DNA of 64,000 bases from Ornithinibacillus gellani (GTDB lineage Bacteria > Bacillota > Bacilli > Bacillales > Amphibacillaceae). Within the stretch, counting starts at the first letter, position 1, and every line of letters begins with the position of its first letter. Location: contig NZ_QTSZ01000009.1 of the NCBI RefSeq assembly GCF_003730295.1, forward strand, positions 1-64,000, in the 5' to 3' direction. Of the stretch, positions 43,120 to 52,320 are shown piece after piece. A program made the position numbers and the translations under genes. The notes under the pieces are model-generated. The model did no database searches, was not told the origin of the DNA, and saw only the letters and a list, made by a program, of their open reading frames with translations.

Positions 43120-43144
43120 TCAAACCAAACTGCCCCGCCATCAC

Positions 43145-43186
43145 AAAAAAAACAGCCCGGGCCACATTTTTGTAGCCGGGCTGTTT
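43145..43186. terminator. bidirectional terminator between the array and the SDR gene
   Basis: AACAGCCCGG pairs with CCGGGCTGTT; A and T tails flank the hairpin on the two sides. Confidence 0.85.
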
Positions 43187-43194
43187 GATGATAA

Positions 43195-43929
43195 TTATTG
43201 TGCGGAAAATCCGCCGTCGATTACTAGTTCAGAACCAGTAATGTAGGATGATGCGTCAGATGCAAAGAACAATGCAGCTTCTGCAATATCTTCTGGCTTA
43301 CCAAGTCTTTGTAGTGGTGTTGCTTGGATCAATTGGTTCAGTAGGTCGCGATACTCTGTAAGCGCCTGTGTCATTGGTGTTTCAATAATTCCAGGGAAGA
43401 GTGTATTTACCCGTACACCGCTTTTTCCGAATTGTACTGCTGCTGCTTTAGACATTGCGCGAACGGAACCTTTTGAAGCTGAATAATGGTTGAAGCCCTG
43501 ACCGATTTGTGCAGTGTAGGATGAGATATTTACAATTGATCCTTTTCCTTGCTCGGCCATGTATGGCGCGATATGCTTGATTCCAGCGAATGGACCAAAT
43601 CCGTTAATTTTTTGCATAAGCTGCCAGTCATCTATATTGATATCCTTGAATCCTTTTTCGGAAGATATTCCAGCGTTGTTTACTAAAATATCAATTTTTC
43701 CAAAACGTTCTTTGATGTCTTTTGCAAGCTGTGCCCACTGTTCATCGGAAGATACGTCCAATTTCATACCAACAACATTTTCTTTTTGATTTGCTCTTTC
43801 TAATGCCTCTTCATTAATGTCTGCTGCAATAACAGTTGCACCTTCTTGGCTAAATAGATCAACCATTTTTTCTCCAATTCCTGATGCGCCACCTGTTACA
43901 ATTGCAACCTTACCTGCTAAGCTACCCAT
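43195..43929 (-). CDS. short-chain dehydrogenase/reductase, second of pair
   Basis: This 244-aa SDR has TGGASGIG (about residue 13), NNAG (about 86) and the catalytic motif ISSYTA/YSASKGSV, with a C-terminal GSELVIDGGFSAQ. It resembles glucose 1-dehydrogenase-like SDRs; substrate unknown. AGGAGGAATGC precedes the ATG, 12 bases after the preceding SDR stop. It ends a three-gene MFS-SDR-SDR operon. Confidence 0.85.
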   Translation of the reverse strand: MGSLAGKVAIVTGGASGIGEKMVDLFSQEGATVIAADINEEALERANQKENVVGMKLDVSSDEQWAQLAKDIKERFGKIDILVNNAGISSEKGFKDINIDDWQLMQKINGFGPFAGIKHIAPYMAEQGKGSIVNISSYTAQIGQGFNHYSASKGSVRAMSKAAAVQFGKSGVRVNTLFPGIIETPMTQALTEYRDLLNQLIQATPLQRLGKPEDIAEAALFFASDASSYITGSELVIDGGFSAQ

Positions 43930-43941
43930 TTTGCATTCCTC

Positions 43942-44691
43942 CTAGTATAGTTTAATTGTTCCGCCATCAACCATAATGGTTTGGCCTGTAATATAATCTG
44001 AATCTTCACTTGCAAGAAATACTGCTGTACGGCCAATATCTTCTTCTGGTTCGCCAAGACGACGTAGCGGAATATTATTAATCATTTTTTCATAAAGCTC
44101 TGGTGCCTGTTTACTCCATGCTTCCACGCCAGCTGTACGAGCAATAGGCGCGATGAGGTTTACGTTGATGCCATCTACTCCCCACTCATTTGCTGCTACT
44201 CGTGTGATACCGCGGATTGCTTCTTTTGCGGCAGCATAGGAAGCCTGTGTAGGTTGTCCAGAAATACCGGCACCTGATGCGAAATTAATGACTTTACCTT
44301 TTGATTTCTTTAGTTCTGGATAAGCTGCTTGCATAAAATGGAATGTCGGATAAAATCCAGTACCAAATGATAAATCAAATAATTCCATTGTTGTTTCGAC
44401 AAAAGGTGCCTGTTTGGAAGCATGCGCATTATTTACCAAAATATCTAGCTTACCAAACTTCTGAATTACCTCGTTTACAATGTAGTCCACATTTTCTTTT
44501 TTGGAAATATCCTTGATAAACAATAATCCTTCAGTATACTGATTAATCTCTTCTAGTGCTTCCTGACCTTTTTCTTCGTTAATATCCACTATTGCAATGT
44601 GTGCACCTTCTTTAGCCATCGCCAAAGCAATACCACGGCCTATTCCAGATGCACTGCCCGTTACAATACCTACTTTATCTTTTAAACGCAT
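43942..44691 (-). CDS. short-chain dehydrogenase/reductase, first of pair
   Basis: This 249-aa SDR has TGSASGIGRG, NNAHAS in place of the usual NNAG, catalytic FASGAG and YAAAKEA, and a C-terminal GQTIMVDGGT. The start (44691) has AAAGGTG upstream. It lies 52 bases after the MFS reading frame and 12 bases before the next SDR, so the transporter and two SDRs probably handle one imported compound. Confidence 0.85.
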   Translation of the reverse strand: MRLKDKVGIVTGSASGIGRGIALAMAKEGAHIAIVDINEEKGQEALEEINQYTEGLLFIKDISKKENVDYIVNEVIQKFGKLDILVNNAHASKQAPFVETTMELFDLSFGTGFYPTFHFMQAAYPELKKSKGKVINFASGAGISGQPTQASYAAAKEAIRGITRVAANEWGVDGINVNLIAPIARTAGVEAWSKQAPELYEKMINNIPLRRLGEPEEDIGRTAVFLASEDSDYITGQTIMVDGGTIKLY

Positions 44692-44743
44692 GTTCATCAC
44701 CTTTCTTTTTCTTTTGTATTCCTATACCCGAGAAAACAACAAT

Positions 44744-45998
44744 TTAATTCCAATGACCTTCTTGAACCAACTTATCTTTGTCTCGGAAAGATAAAATGAT
44801 GAAAAAGATGTTAGCTGCGAACATAACAATAATTGCTATAAGTGCATACAGATAGCTACCCGTAAAATCAAAAAGATAACCATATGCAGGGAGCGCGATA
44901 ATTGATGCAACAGCTAGTCCCATGGAAGCAGTTGAATAAATTCGGCTATAATCCTTACTTCCAAATAAAGCGGAAGTCATCGCAGGTGCAATTGTTCCAA
45001 TAGCAGATGTTACAAATCCAAAAAAGATTAACGCAATAACAAGTGCTACAACATTGTCTATGAATAAAAGTAATAAGGCGATTGAAATAATCCCAATAAT
45101 CATTGCCAACAAGGATGTCTTTTTGGCACCAATCTTGTCTGATAAATATCCAAATAGCAATGCCCCAATAAACACACCAGCCATCATAGATCCCATTAGA
45201 TTCCCTACAAAGGCAACCTGGTATCCATGGTCAGCCAAATAGGTCGGAATATGAACGGCAAAACTGGAAATGGCTGTAATGATGAAGAAGATATTGCTAA
45301 ACATAAAAACGCTTTGGATTTTTTTGCAATGTCGAAATCAATACCCTGAGGTTTATTCTCTTTTTCCTTATCCTCATCAACCATGTCGACCCCATATGGC
45401 TGAAGACCTTTATCTTTCGGACTTTGTCTCAGCAATAACAATATTGTTGGAACGACAATAATAATCACTGCAATTCCTATCGAATAATAAGCATTTCTCC
45501 AACCCATATTGGAAATTAGGCTTCCTACAATGGGCTGCGTAAATGCACCTAATAAACCACCAACTGCAGTCATAATACCAAGTGCAATCCCGCTTTTTTT
45601 CTAAACCAACGCTCAACAAGCACTGGTCCAGCGATTACAGTAATAAATACACCACCAACAGCTAGTGGAATCGAAAAGATATACCAGCCCCAGACAGAAT
45701 TCATCAATCCGAATGCTGCATAGGAACCGGCCTGCAAAATGATTGCGACAGTTAATACAATCCTCGCATCATATTTGGCCATGATTTTCCCACCAATTGG
45801 TAGAAAAAACATCGTAACTACTGCAGAAATACTTAAGTATAAAGTTAAATTTCCAACCCCTATACCCAGGTCTTCGGAAATTGGCGTTATAAATAATCCC
45901 GCTGTATTATTTAAAGCTGCTTTACCTAAACCAACTGTGATACATAATCCAATCAATACAAACCACGCGAAATGAATCTTATTTTTTGTTTGCCCCAT
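44744..45998 (-). pseudogene. MFS transporter gene with two frameshifts at A7 tracts
   Basis: Three frames in order read as one 12-span major facilitator (oxalate/formate antiporter-like or MonT-like): the N-terminal part from 45998 (MGQTKNKIHF...) to about 45600, a middle part (IMTAVGGLLGAFTQPIVGS... to FDIAKK), and a C-terminal part (MFSNIFFIITAISSF...). Each break sits at a run of exactly seven A on the minus strand (45594-45600 and 45319-45325), where one more A restores the frame. The gene is either broken, prone to slippage, or the result of sequencing error. The start has GTGGAG upstream. Confidence 0.8.
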
Positions 45999-46082
45999 TT
46001 TTTTCTCCACTTTCAAGTAAATTTTTTGTGTGCCATTTGATCATAAATGCTATATTTAGTTAGTTTCTATTCATACCCATAA

Positions 46083-46096
46083 TGCTATACATAGCA
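46083..46096. promoter_or_regulatory. inverted repeat upstream of the MFS operon, likely MarR site
   Basis: TGCTAT-AC-ATAGCA is a perfect inverted repeat; the right half extends into ATAGCACTAAC. A related ATAGCGCTAAAC lies upstream of the marR gene at 46710-46721, so both may be bound by the adjacent MarR regulator. Confidence 0.5.
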
Positions 46097-46200
46097 CTAA
46101 CTATTGCTTATCCCTTTTTTACTGTTAAAGCTTTTATTATATATTGGAAAGAGCCACAGCAAAAATCAGTACATAACAAAAAAATATAGCCTAGTCGGTA

Positions 46201-46650
46201 TTACCTTTCCTTTGATTCAGACTCGATATTCAATATATGGTTTAAAAGTTTTCTTTGAATAGCTAATAACTGCATTATTTCTTCCTCCGATAATACCGAA
46301 TACAGATTTTCCCTTACCGCTTGTCCTTGCTTTTGTGCTTCCTGTAGCAATTCCAACCCTTTGTCGGTTACCTTTAATAAAATAATCCTTCTATCATTTT
46401 CATCATATTTCCGTTCCGCATATCCCAATTCAATCAACTTATTAGATATCCCCGTCATAGCTCCCGGAGTATAACCCAACGTATTAGCAAGCTGTGATTG
46501 CTTTTGCGGACCTTTTTCACGTAACTGCGAAAGAACTAGAATTTGTGAGATGCCGACATTTTCAGTAAAGCTATTTAAAAAATGAATAATTGTCTTATCA
46601 TTTAGTAGCTCTGCGGTGCGAATCAACTCAAAAATAGAAGCTTTTCTCAT
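46201..46650 (-). CDS. MarR-family transcriptional regulator
   Basis: This 149-aa protein has the MarR winged helix: helix-turn-helix KQSQLANTLGYTPGAMTGISNKL (about 55-80), then the wing region RKYDENDRRIILLKVTDKG with the conserved DxRxxxL pattern. It probably represses the downstream MFS-SDR-SDR operon and itself, and is relieved by a small ligand. No ribosome binding site stronger than GGGTGATGTG is visible before the ATG. Confidence 0.87.
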   Translation of the reverse strand: MRKASIFELIRTAELLNDKTIIHFLNSFTENVGISQILVLSQLREKGPQKQSQLANTLGYTPGAMTGISNKLIELGYAERKYDENDRRIILLKVTDKGLELLQEAQKQGQAVRENLYSVLSEEEIMQLLAIQRKLLNHILNIESESKER

Positions 46651-46838
46651 TCACATCACCCATTTTTATTCATATATTTGTCACAAATGTATTATAGCAC
46701 AAAATAGTATAGCGCTAAACGATTTGCTCTTAAAATATTTAGTTGAAAATATTATGAATCTAATGAATCAAATATAAAAACATGTATATAAAATTTCCAC
46801 TTAACCATTGGTATGAAGTATATATTTAATCATTTTTT

Positions 46839-48506
46839 TCAATAAAACATGCTTGCATAATATCCTTCTTTCACCATTAATTCATGGTGAGAACCAGATT
46901 CAATTAATTTCCCGTTTTGCAACACCAAAATGAAGTCGGCTTTTTTTGCTTCTTCTAAACGATGCGTACTAATAATTCTGGTAACCCGCGACCATAGCGA
47001 TTCAATTACATCCCATACCATTTTTGCATTTTCGTCATCCAAACCTGCCGTCGGTTCATCTAATATCAAACAGCCTGGTCTAGATAGCAAAGCCCTGGTT
47101 AGTGCAAGACGTCGACGCTCTCCTCCTGAAAAGTTACTTCCATTCCTCTGTACATGTGATAAAAGCTGCTCCTTCAAATTAGCAATAATAGTATCTGCGT
47201 TTACACTTGAAGCAACCTTTTTTATTTCGTCCATCGGAATAGCCTTACCAAAGGTCAAATTATCATATAGTAAATCATTAAATAAAAAAGGATCCTGCCA
47301 TACATAGGCTGTTGATACACGATCATCTCCTAAATACTCCACCTCTCCGCCTGTATTCGAATACAGTCCAGCCATGAGCTGAAGCAATGTAGATTTTCCA
47401 GACCCGCTTTTCCCAACAACTGCAACCAATTTTCCTTTTTCAATAGAGCAGGTAATATCCGTTAATACTTGCTTGTTAGATCCCAAATATTTAAAATTAA
47501 CGGATTTTAATTTGATTCCATTAAATTGTGGGAGTTGCCTTCTCATTTTTTCACGATCTAAAAATTCCCAAATACGTTTGGCCGCAGCATATGATTGGAG
47601 TACGGTTCCAAATAAATCATTTGCATAACGAACTGGAAAGAAAATCAGTTCAATAGTTCCCAAAAAACTTACCAGGTCTCCAATACCCAACTCATTTATC
47701 ACCACTAGCCTTCCACCAACAATCAGTACAAGAAGATAGGAAATAACCTCCATGGAGGCACCTATTATTTGAAACAGTCCTTGCGTTACATCCCGTTTTA
47801 CCTCGGTACGATAGGAGATGCTGCATACCGATTGATATCGCTCTAATGCCCAGTTCTCGGCTCGAAAGCTAATCAAATCTCGAAAACCGTGGATTGTATC
47901 GGTTGATTTTTCCAACACATGTGAAAGAGCGTACTGTACATGACGATTTAAAGTTACAAAATACTGTGAGGTAGTGAATGGTATGAAAAACCCTAACAAT
48001 AAAAATGGAGCAATCCATAATGTTAATCGAGAATCTAAATGTGATAAAGCAATCATTGCTCCTATAAATTGTGCTAGTGAATGAACCGACTCCGCTAGTA
48101 AGGGCCCATACAGTCTAGCCCAAACTGGCAGGTCTGATGTAATATAAGCCTCCACACGTCCTGCGCTGATTCGTTCACTTTCTACAGGTGCTAATCGCAG
48201 AAAATGATGCAATACCTGCATACGTAGACTTTTTAATATGTTTTGGTTTGTTTTTGTACCGACATAATTTGCTATAATGGATACTGCCCATGTCAGTACC
48301 CAGCTACATACAAAAAAAGACACAAGCCATATAAAGCGCGTGTCATCCGGTTTGCCATCTGCCAATTCTCCGATTATTGCTCCAATGAGTATTGGACGTG
48401 ATAGGTTCAATACTGCTGCCAGAATTCCGGCAATAATCGAGCCAAATACAAGCATTTTTTCTTTTCGCAGAGGTGATAATATCCGCCCTACATTACTTAC
48501 CTTCAT
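46839..48506 (-). CDS. ABC exporter half-transporter (permease-ATPase fusion)
   Basis: This 555-aa protein has six membrane spans (about 20-300) and a C-terminal ATPase: Walker A GKSGSGKST, signature FSGGERRRLALTRALL, Walker B CLILDEPTAGLDDE, and H-loop ISTHRLEE. It is a single half-transporter and probably homodimerises to export a drug, lipid or peptide. The ATG at 48506 follows AAGGAGGG; an upstream in-frame extension lacks a ribosome binding site. A leader with an intrinsic terminator lies between its promoter and the start. Confidence 0.88.
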   Translation of the reverse strand: MKVSNVGRILSPLRKEKMLVFGSIIAGILAAVLNLSRPILIGAIIGELADGKPDDTRFIWLVSFFVCSWVLTWAVSIIANYVGTKTNQNILKSLRMQVLHHFLRLAPVESERISAGRVEAYITSDLPVWARLYGPLLAESVHSLAQFIGAMIALSHLDSRLTLWIAPFLLLGFFIPFTTSQYFVTLNRHVQYALSHVLEKSTDTIHGFRDLISFRAENWALERYQSVCSISYRTEVKRDVTQGLFQIIGASMEVISYLLVLIVGGRLVVINELGIGDLVSFLGTIELIFFPVRYANDLFGTVLQSYAAAKRIWEFLDREKMRRQLPQFNGIKLKSVNFKYLGSNKQVLTDITCSIEKGKLVAVVGKSGSGKSTLLQLMAGLYSNTGGEVEYLGDDRVSTAYVWQDPFLFNDLLYDNLTFGKAIPMDEIKKVASSVNADTIIANLKEQLLSHVQRNGSNFSGGERRRLALTRALLSRPGCLILDEPTAGLDDENAKMVWDVIESLWSRVTRIISTHRLEEAKKADFILVLQNGKLIESGSHHELMVKEGYYASMFY

Positions 48507-48548
48507 ACATACCCTCCTTGTTTTCCAATGATTGCTAAAAAACATCAC

Positions 48549-48582
48549 AAAAATCCCCCAACCGCATTTGGTTGAGGGACTT
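48549..48582 (-). terminator. terminator hairpin in the ABC exporter leader
   Basis: On the minus strand AGTCCCTCAACC pairs with GGTTGGGGGAT (one mismatch region) and is followed by TTTTTG. It lies about 45 bases before the ABC start codon and downstream of a promoter, so it can act as an attenuator. Confidence 0.7.
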
Positions 48583-48710
48583 AAATGATGGATTTAGTTT
48601 TAAATTGTTATGGTATAGCAGATTGAATAACCCACTCGAGCCATACAACTCTTACCAAGTTACCAAAATCATTTAGACTATTTACAATTGACACATTTAT
48701 TACAGTTTCT

Positions 48711-48738
48711 ATTATACATGCTAGGATAAATGTTTCAA
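48711..48738 (-). promoter_or_regulatory. sigma-A promoter of the ABC exporter gene
   Basis: TTGAAA and TATAAT are spaced 16 bases apart on the minus strand, about 200 bases before the coding start. The resulting leader of about 190 bases contains the hairpin at 48549. Confidence 0.6.
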
Positions 48739-48811
48739 GCAGGATCAAAAACACAAGTGCTTGTTATACATTCACCTTTAGCTATCTATGAATCCACAAA
48801 ACAAACAATCC

Positions 48812-50368
48812 TTAAACGTGGAATTTCTTGTTTTTCTTAACAATGCCCTGTTCTAATGCCAGTAGTCTTGCTACTTTTGGTGCGTACCATAGGACAAGAA
48901 GCAATAGAATGGATACAGGTACGGCTGCGATAACAACAAATGATTGCAAGGCGCCAATTCCACCGCCGCCAATTTCAATGAGGATAGCGGCAATGGCTGC
49001 CATGATAACTGCCCAAAATAATCGAATCACTTTTGGCGGATTTCCCTCTCCTGTTACGGCCATGGAAATGGAATACGACATGGAATCAACTGTCGTGACG
49101 ACAAATAACGTGGTCAAAATTAAGAACACGGAGGGCATCATGAATCCTAATGGCATCTGCTCTGCAATTGCGATGATTGCACTTGGCAATCCACCATCAT
49201 TTAGCGGCCCACTAACAGAACCACGATTATTTATTTCATAAAAAATACCTGTGCCACCAAGTACGGTAAACCAAAAATTGGTTACAACAGGGGCAATGAC
49301 TGCAACCACTAAAAATATTTCGCGTATTTTTCTTCCATTGGATATTCTTGCAACAAATAAGGACACCAAAGGGCCGAATCCAATAAACCATCCGAAGAAG
49401 AATAGCATCCAGCTTCCAAGCCACGCATCGTCCCCACGGAATGCACTAATCTTAATAAAATCAGTGAAATAGGTTCCATAGGAAGTGAAAAATTTACTGA
49501 GAATGAACTGTCCTGGACCAAACACAACTAAAAAGACAGCAATCACCACGACAACATTCACGTTTAGCTTACTTAAAAACTGAATTCCTTTTTCAATTCC
49601 TGTGAGTGCAGACACGAGTACAACTGCTAGTAGAACCGTAATGACTACAAGCTGTGTTTCAAATGTATCTGGTATACCAAAAATAGAATGGATTCCATAG
49701 CTGACTTGCAAACCAAGAAAACCAATGGGACCAATCGTACCAGCGGCTGCACCAATAATACAAACGATATCGGCAACCGCTCCCCATTTACTCGTTAAAA
49801 TCCGTTCTTTTAAAATCGGATACAATAGTGTGCGCGGCTTCAACGGCATTCCCTTATGTTTATGCGCATAAATCAAAATAATAGCGCTCACTGCGCCATA
49901 CACAGACCATGCGGTGAATCCCCATGACATGTAACTCTGTGCCAATGCAGGACCAATTGCCTCATTCGTTGCGTCTGTTATTCCTTTTTGCATCGGGGGC
50001 ACATCTAAAAAATAGTACATCGGCTCTGCGGCAGCCCAAAATACACCACCCGCTCCAAGACCTGTCGTCAAGATGACAGCCGTCCATTTAAAATAAGACA
50101 TATCCGGCTTTACTGCATCACCTAGGCGAACTTTTCCATACTTTGAAAATGCCAATACGGCACCCACTATAAAGGTCGCCACCATTAAAAATTGCCAATA
50201 CGCCCCGAAGTAGCGAATGGATAAATCAAATCCCTTATTCACAAAGTTGCTAACTTGATCGATTTTTATAATTGAAAATAGCACGAATGCTACTAATAGG
50301 CCTCCACTCCATAAAAATACAGGCCAATCAATACTTCGACGAATGATCTTCCAATAGTCTTTCGTCAT
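48812..50368 (-). CDS. BCCT-family osmolyte transporter
   Basis: This 518-aa protein has 12 membrane spans and BCCT (betaine/carnitine/choline) features: the Gly-rich GLGAGGVFWAAAEPMYYF (about residue 98), and the region SWMLFFFGWFIGFGPLVSLFVARISNGRKIRE (about 318-350). Position 330 area differs from the usual W-x-P-F-x-G, so the substrate may not be glycine betaine. TTGGAGGGGAAAC precedes the ATG. It is a single gene and likely helps osmotic adaptation. Confidence 0.85.
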   Translation of the reverse strand: MTKDYWKIIRRSIDWPVFLWSGGLLVAFVLFSIIKIDQVSNFVNKGFDLSIRYFGAYWQFLMVATFIVGAVLAFSKYGKVRLGDAVKPDMSYFKWTAVILTTGLGAGGVFWAAAEPMYYFLDVPPMQKGITDATNEAIGPALAQSYMSWGFTAWSVYGAVSAIILIYAHKHKGMPLKPRTLLYPILKERILTSKWGAVADIVCIIGAAAGTIGPIGFLGLQVSYGIHSIFGIPDTFETQLVVITVLLAVVLVSALTGIEKGIQFLSKLNVNVVVVIAVFLVVFGPGQFILSKFFTSYGTYFTDFIKISAFRGDDAWLGSWMLFFFGWFIGFGPLVSLFVARISNGRKIREIFLVVAVIAPVVTNFWFTVLGGTGIFYEINNRGSVSGPLNDGGLPSAIIAIAEQMPLGFMMPSVFLILTTLFVVTTVDSMSYSISMAVTGEGNPPKVIRLFWAVIMAAIAAILIEIGGGGIGALQSFVVIAAVPVSILLLLVLWYAPKVARLLALEQGIVKKNKKFHV

Positions 50369-50774
50369 GTTTCCCCTCCAATATTCATTTTGTATACAGT
50401 GTGATCATAACCTTCTGGGACCATCACATTCCCATGTTTTCTTTTTTCTTTATGATTTGCACATTGTCTACAAATCCAGTAAGAGGGAGTACTTGGCGCA
50501 ATGCCACCCAATCACATATAAAGACGTATATGGCGGCACTAGCTGATTCTCATAATGTAGGAGAGACAGCTGATTAGTCCCCATACGACTAATCTCATTA
50601 CACGTACCTATAAATATACGTTGGTGTTTTTTTGCTTTTTTGATCACGAAATAATTTCTACACACTTCATCTATTCTTTTTCCGAATAGGATTGGCTTCT
50701 TTCCTTCCAACTATAGGTACATCCATGTACATACTCGTATAGGAAAAGCTCATTAGCGTTTGGCAAAAAAACAA

Positions 50775-50821
50775 CCATTATAAATTTCCGTATATCAAAA
50801 GAATAGGAAAATTTATAATGG
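50775..50821. repeat. 13-bp inverted repeat upstream of the HTH-TPR regulator
   Basis: CCATTATAAATTT (50775-50787) and AAATTTATAATGG (50809-50821) are a perfect inverted repeat separated by 21 bases. The rest of 50369-51041 has no convincing gene; a short minus-strand frame there lacks a ribosome binding site. An imperfect GATTAGTC/GACTAATC hairpin lies at about 50570-50600. Confidence 0.55.
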
Positions 50822-51041
50822 CATTATTGAGAGTAACATACTATCCCTAAAAAATAAACATCTAATAGAAAGTGTGCCGTGACTATTGTGGGTGAATATA
50901 CTGATTTTAAAGCACCTATCACCACTTTTATCCTCATAGAAATAGTGAATTATCCCTATGGCAAAGCATTTTAAAAGACCCTATAATTATCATAATAGTT
51001 CCTTTAATCTGAAAACATTACTTACCATAGGAGTGATTGAC

Positions 51042-52274
51042 TTGGAAGGGGAAATTATTAAGTTTTATCGGGAAAGACAAAACTTAACGCAAGCTCAATT
51101 AGGGGAAGGAATTTGTACAACGACACATGTAAGTACAATAGAGCGTGGGAAAACGGCTTATTCCAGCGAGATTATATCTTTGTTTTCAGAACGGCTATCG
51201 ATTGACATAGAAAAAGAAATCGACAAGCTTGGTAAAGTAGAAAAACTACTAGACCAATGGCATCAAGCCATTATCATGAGAAGAATCGATGAAATGGAAC
51301 AATTAAAGCAACAATTAGAGAAAATAACATTGGTAGAATCACCTTACTATGCAGCACATTATCAATTACTGAAAGCAAGATACCTCATCATTTGCGGGAA
51401 AGGTGCTGCAGCTTTCGAAATCATAGAAAAGGTGAAAAAAACGCAATCAAATCTTACACCATATGAAAATAATCTATTATGGCATATTTATGGAATCTAT
51501 TACATTAGTGATCGGACGAATCTAAAGAGTAATACCATACCTATTCAGTATTTAAAAAAGATAAGTATAGAGGCATATGGAAACAAGGAGTATTATTATC
51601 ACCTGGCTATCGGATATCATTTAATCGGCTCATATATTATGGCTTATTTTTTCGCGGAAAAGGCATTACGTTATTTTAAAGAAACAAATAATTATGCGCA
51701 AGCAATTAATGCTGAGAATGTCATGCTTCTGCAAATGAGCAGAGACATGTCTGTAGACTTTAATGACCTGGTGGAACGGTACGAGAGCTTAATTCATAAC
51801 AGTGAAATACTCGGACTGATCGATAAAAAAGTACTTCTATTAAATAACCTAGGCTTTGAATACTTTAATAAAGGCGATTATGAATCATCGAAGCAATGCT
51901 ATGAACAAGCATTACATTTAGGAGATCCTGGTTCTTCTTCCTATTTGCTTCATCTATGCAATTATATCGATGCATGCTTAGAAAGTAGGAAATATGATAA
52001 AAAGCAGATTGTTAAACGAATTAAAGATGGCCTTTCCCTCGCAAAAAAATTAAATAGTAAGCACTTTTCAATTCTTTTTCAATTAATGAAACTAAAGGCT
52101 GAAAACAATGATATGAAATACTTTCAATTTCTCGAGGAAAAGGCACTTCCTTATTTCTCTTCTATTGAGCACATCGTTTACTACAACCGATATGGAAAAT
52201 TACTATTTAATCGATATGTAGAAACCAATCAATACATGAAAGCGACAAAGCTTTTTGAACATCAATTATCTTGA
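51042..52274 (+). CDS. HTH-TPR (RNPP/NprR-like) transcriptional regulator
   Basis: This 410-aa protein has an N-terminal XRE-type HTH (LTQAQLGEGICTTTHVSTIERGKTA, about 14-40) and a C-terminal helical TPR domain (about 75-400). This is the architecture of RNPP regulators such as PlcR and NprR, which bind secreted peptide signals. The start is TTG at 51042 with ATAGGAG eight bases upstream; upstream in-frame codons lack a ribosome binding site. Unlike B. cereus nprR, no pheromone gene follows: a terminator sits seven bases after the stop. It lies beside tasA/sipW-like and a neutral protease gene, which it may control (inference). Confidence 0.82.
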   Translation: MEGEIIKFYRERQNLTQAQLGEGICTTTHVSTIERGKTAYSSEIISLFSERLSIDIEKEIDKLGKVEKLLDQWHQAIIMRRIDEMEQLKQQLEKITLVESPYYAAHYQLLKARYLIICGKGAAAFEIIEKVKKTQSNLTPYENNLLWHIYGIYYISDRTNLKSNTIPIQYLKKISIEAYGNKEYYYHLAIGYHLIGSYIMAYFFAEKALRYFKETNNYAQAINAENVMLLQMSRDMSVDFNDLVERYESLIHNSEILGLIDKKVLLLNNLGFEYFNKGDYESSKQCYEQALHLGDPGSSSYLLHLCNYIDACLESRKYDKKQIVKRIKDGLSLAKKLNSKHFSILFQLMKLKAENNDMKYFQFLEEKALPYFSSIEHIVYYNRYGKLLFNRYVETNQYMKATKLFEHQLS

Positions 52275-52280
52275 ATTGAA

Positions 52281-52320
52281 CTGCAACTCCGAGAATATAT
52301 GGGTGATTCTCGGGGTTTTT
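52281..52320. terminator. bidirectional terminator
   Basis: CCGAGAATAT/GATTCTCGG-type stem followed by TTTTT on the plus strand, shared by the convergent regulator and TasA-like genes. Confidence 0.8.

Noticed and set aside
50468-50710. 80-codon minus-strand gene upstream of the BCCT gene
   Set aside because: It starts at a TTG without a ribosome binding site, and its composition is not protein-like.
51042-52320. NprX-type pheromone gene directly after the regulator
   Set aside because: A terminator begins seven bases after the regulator stop, leaving no room for a coding frame.
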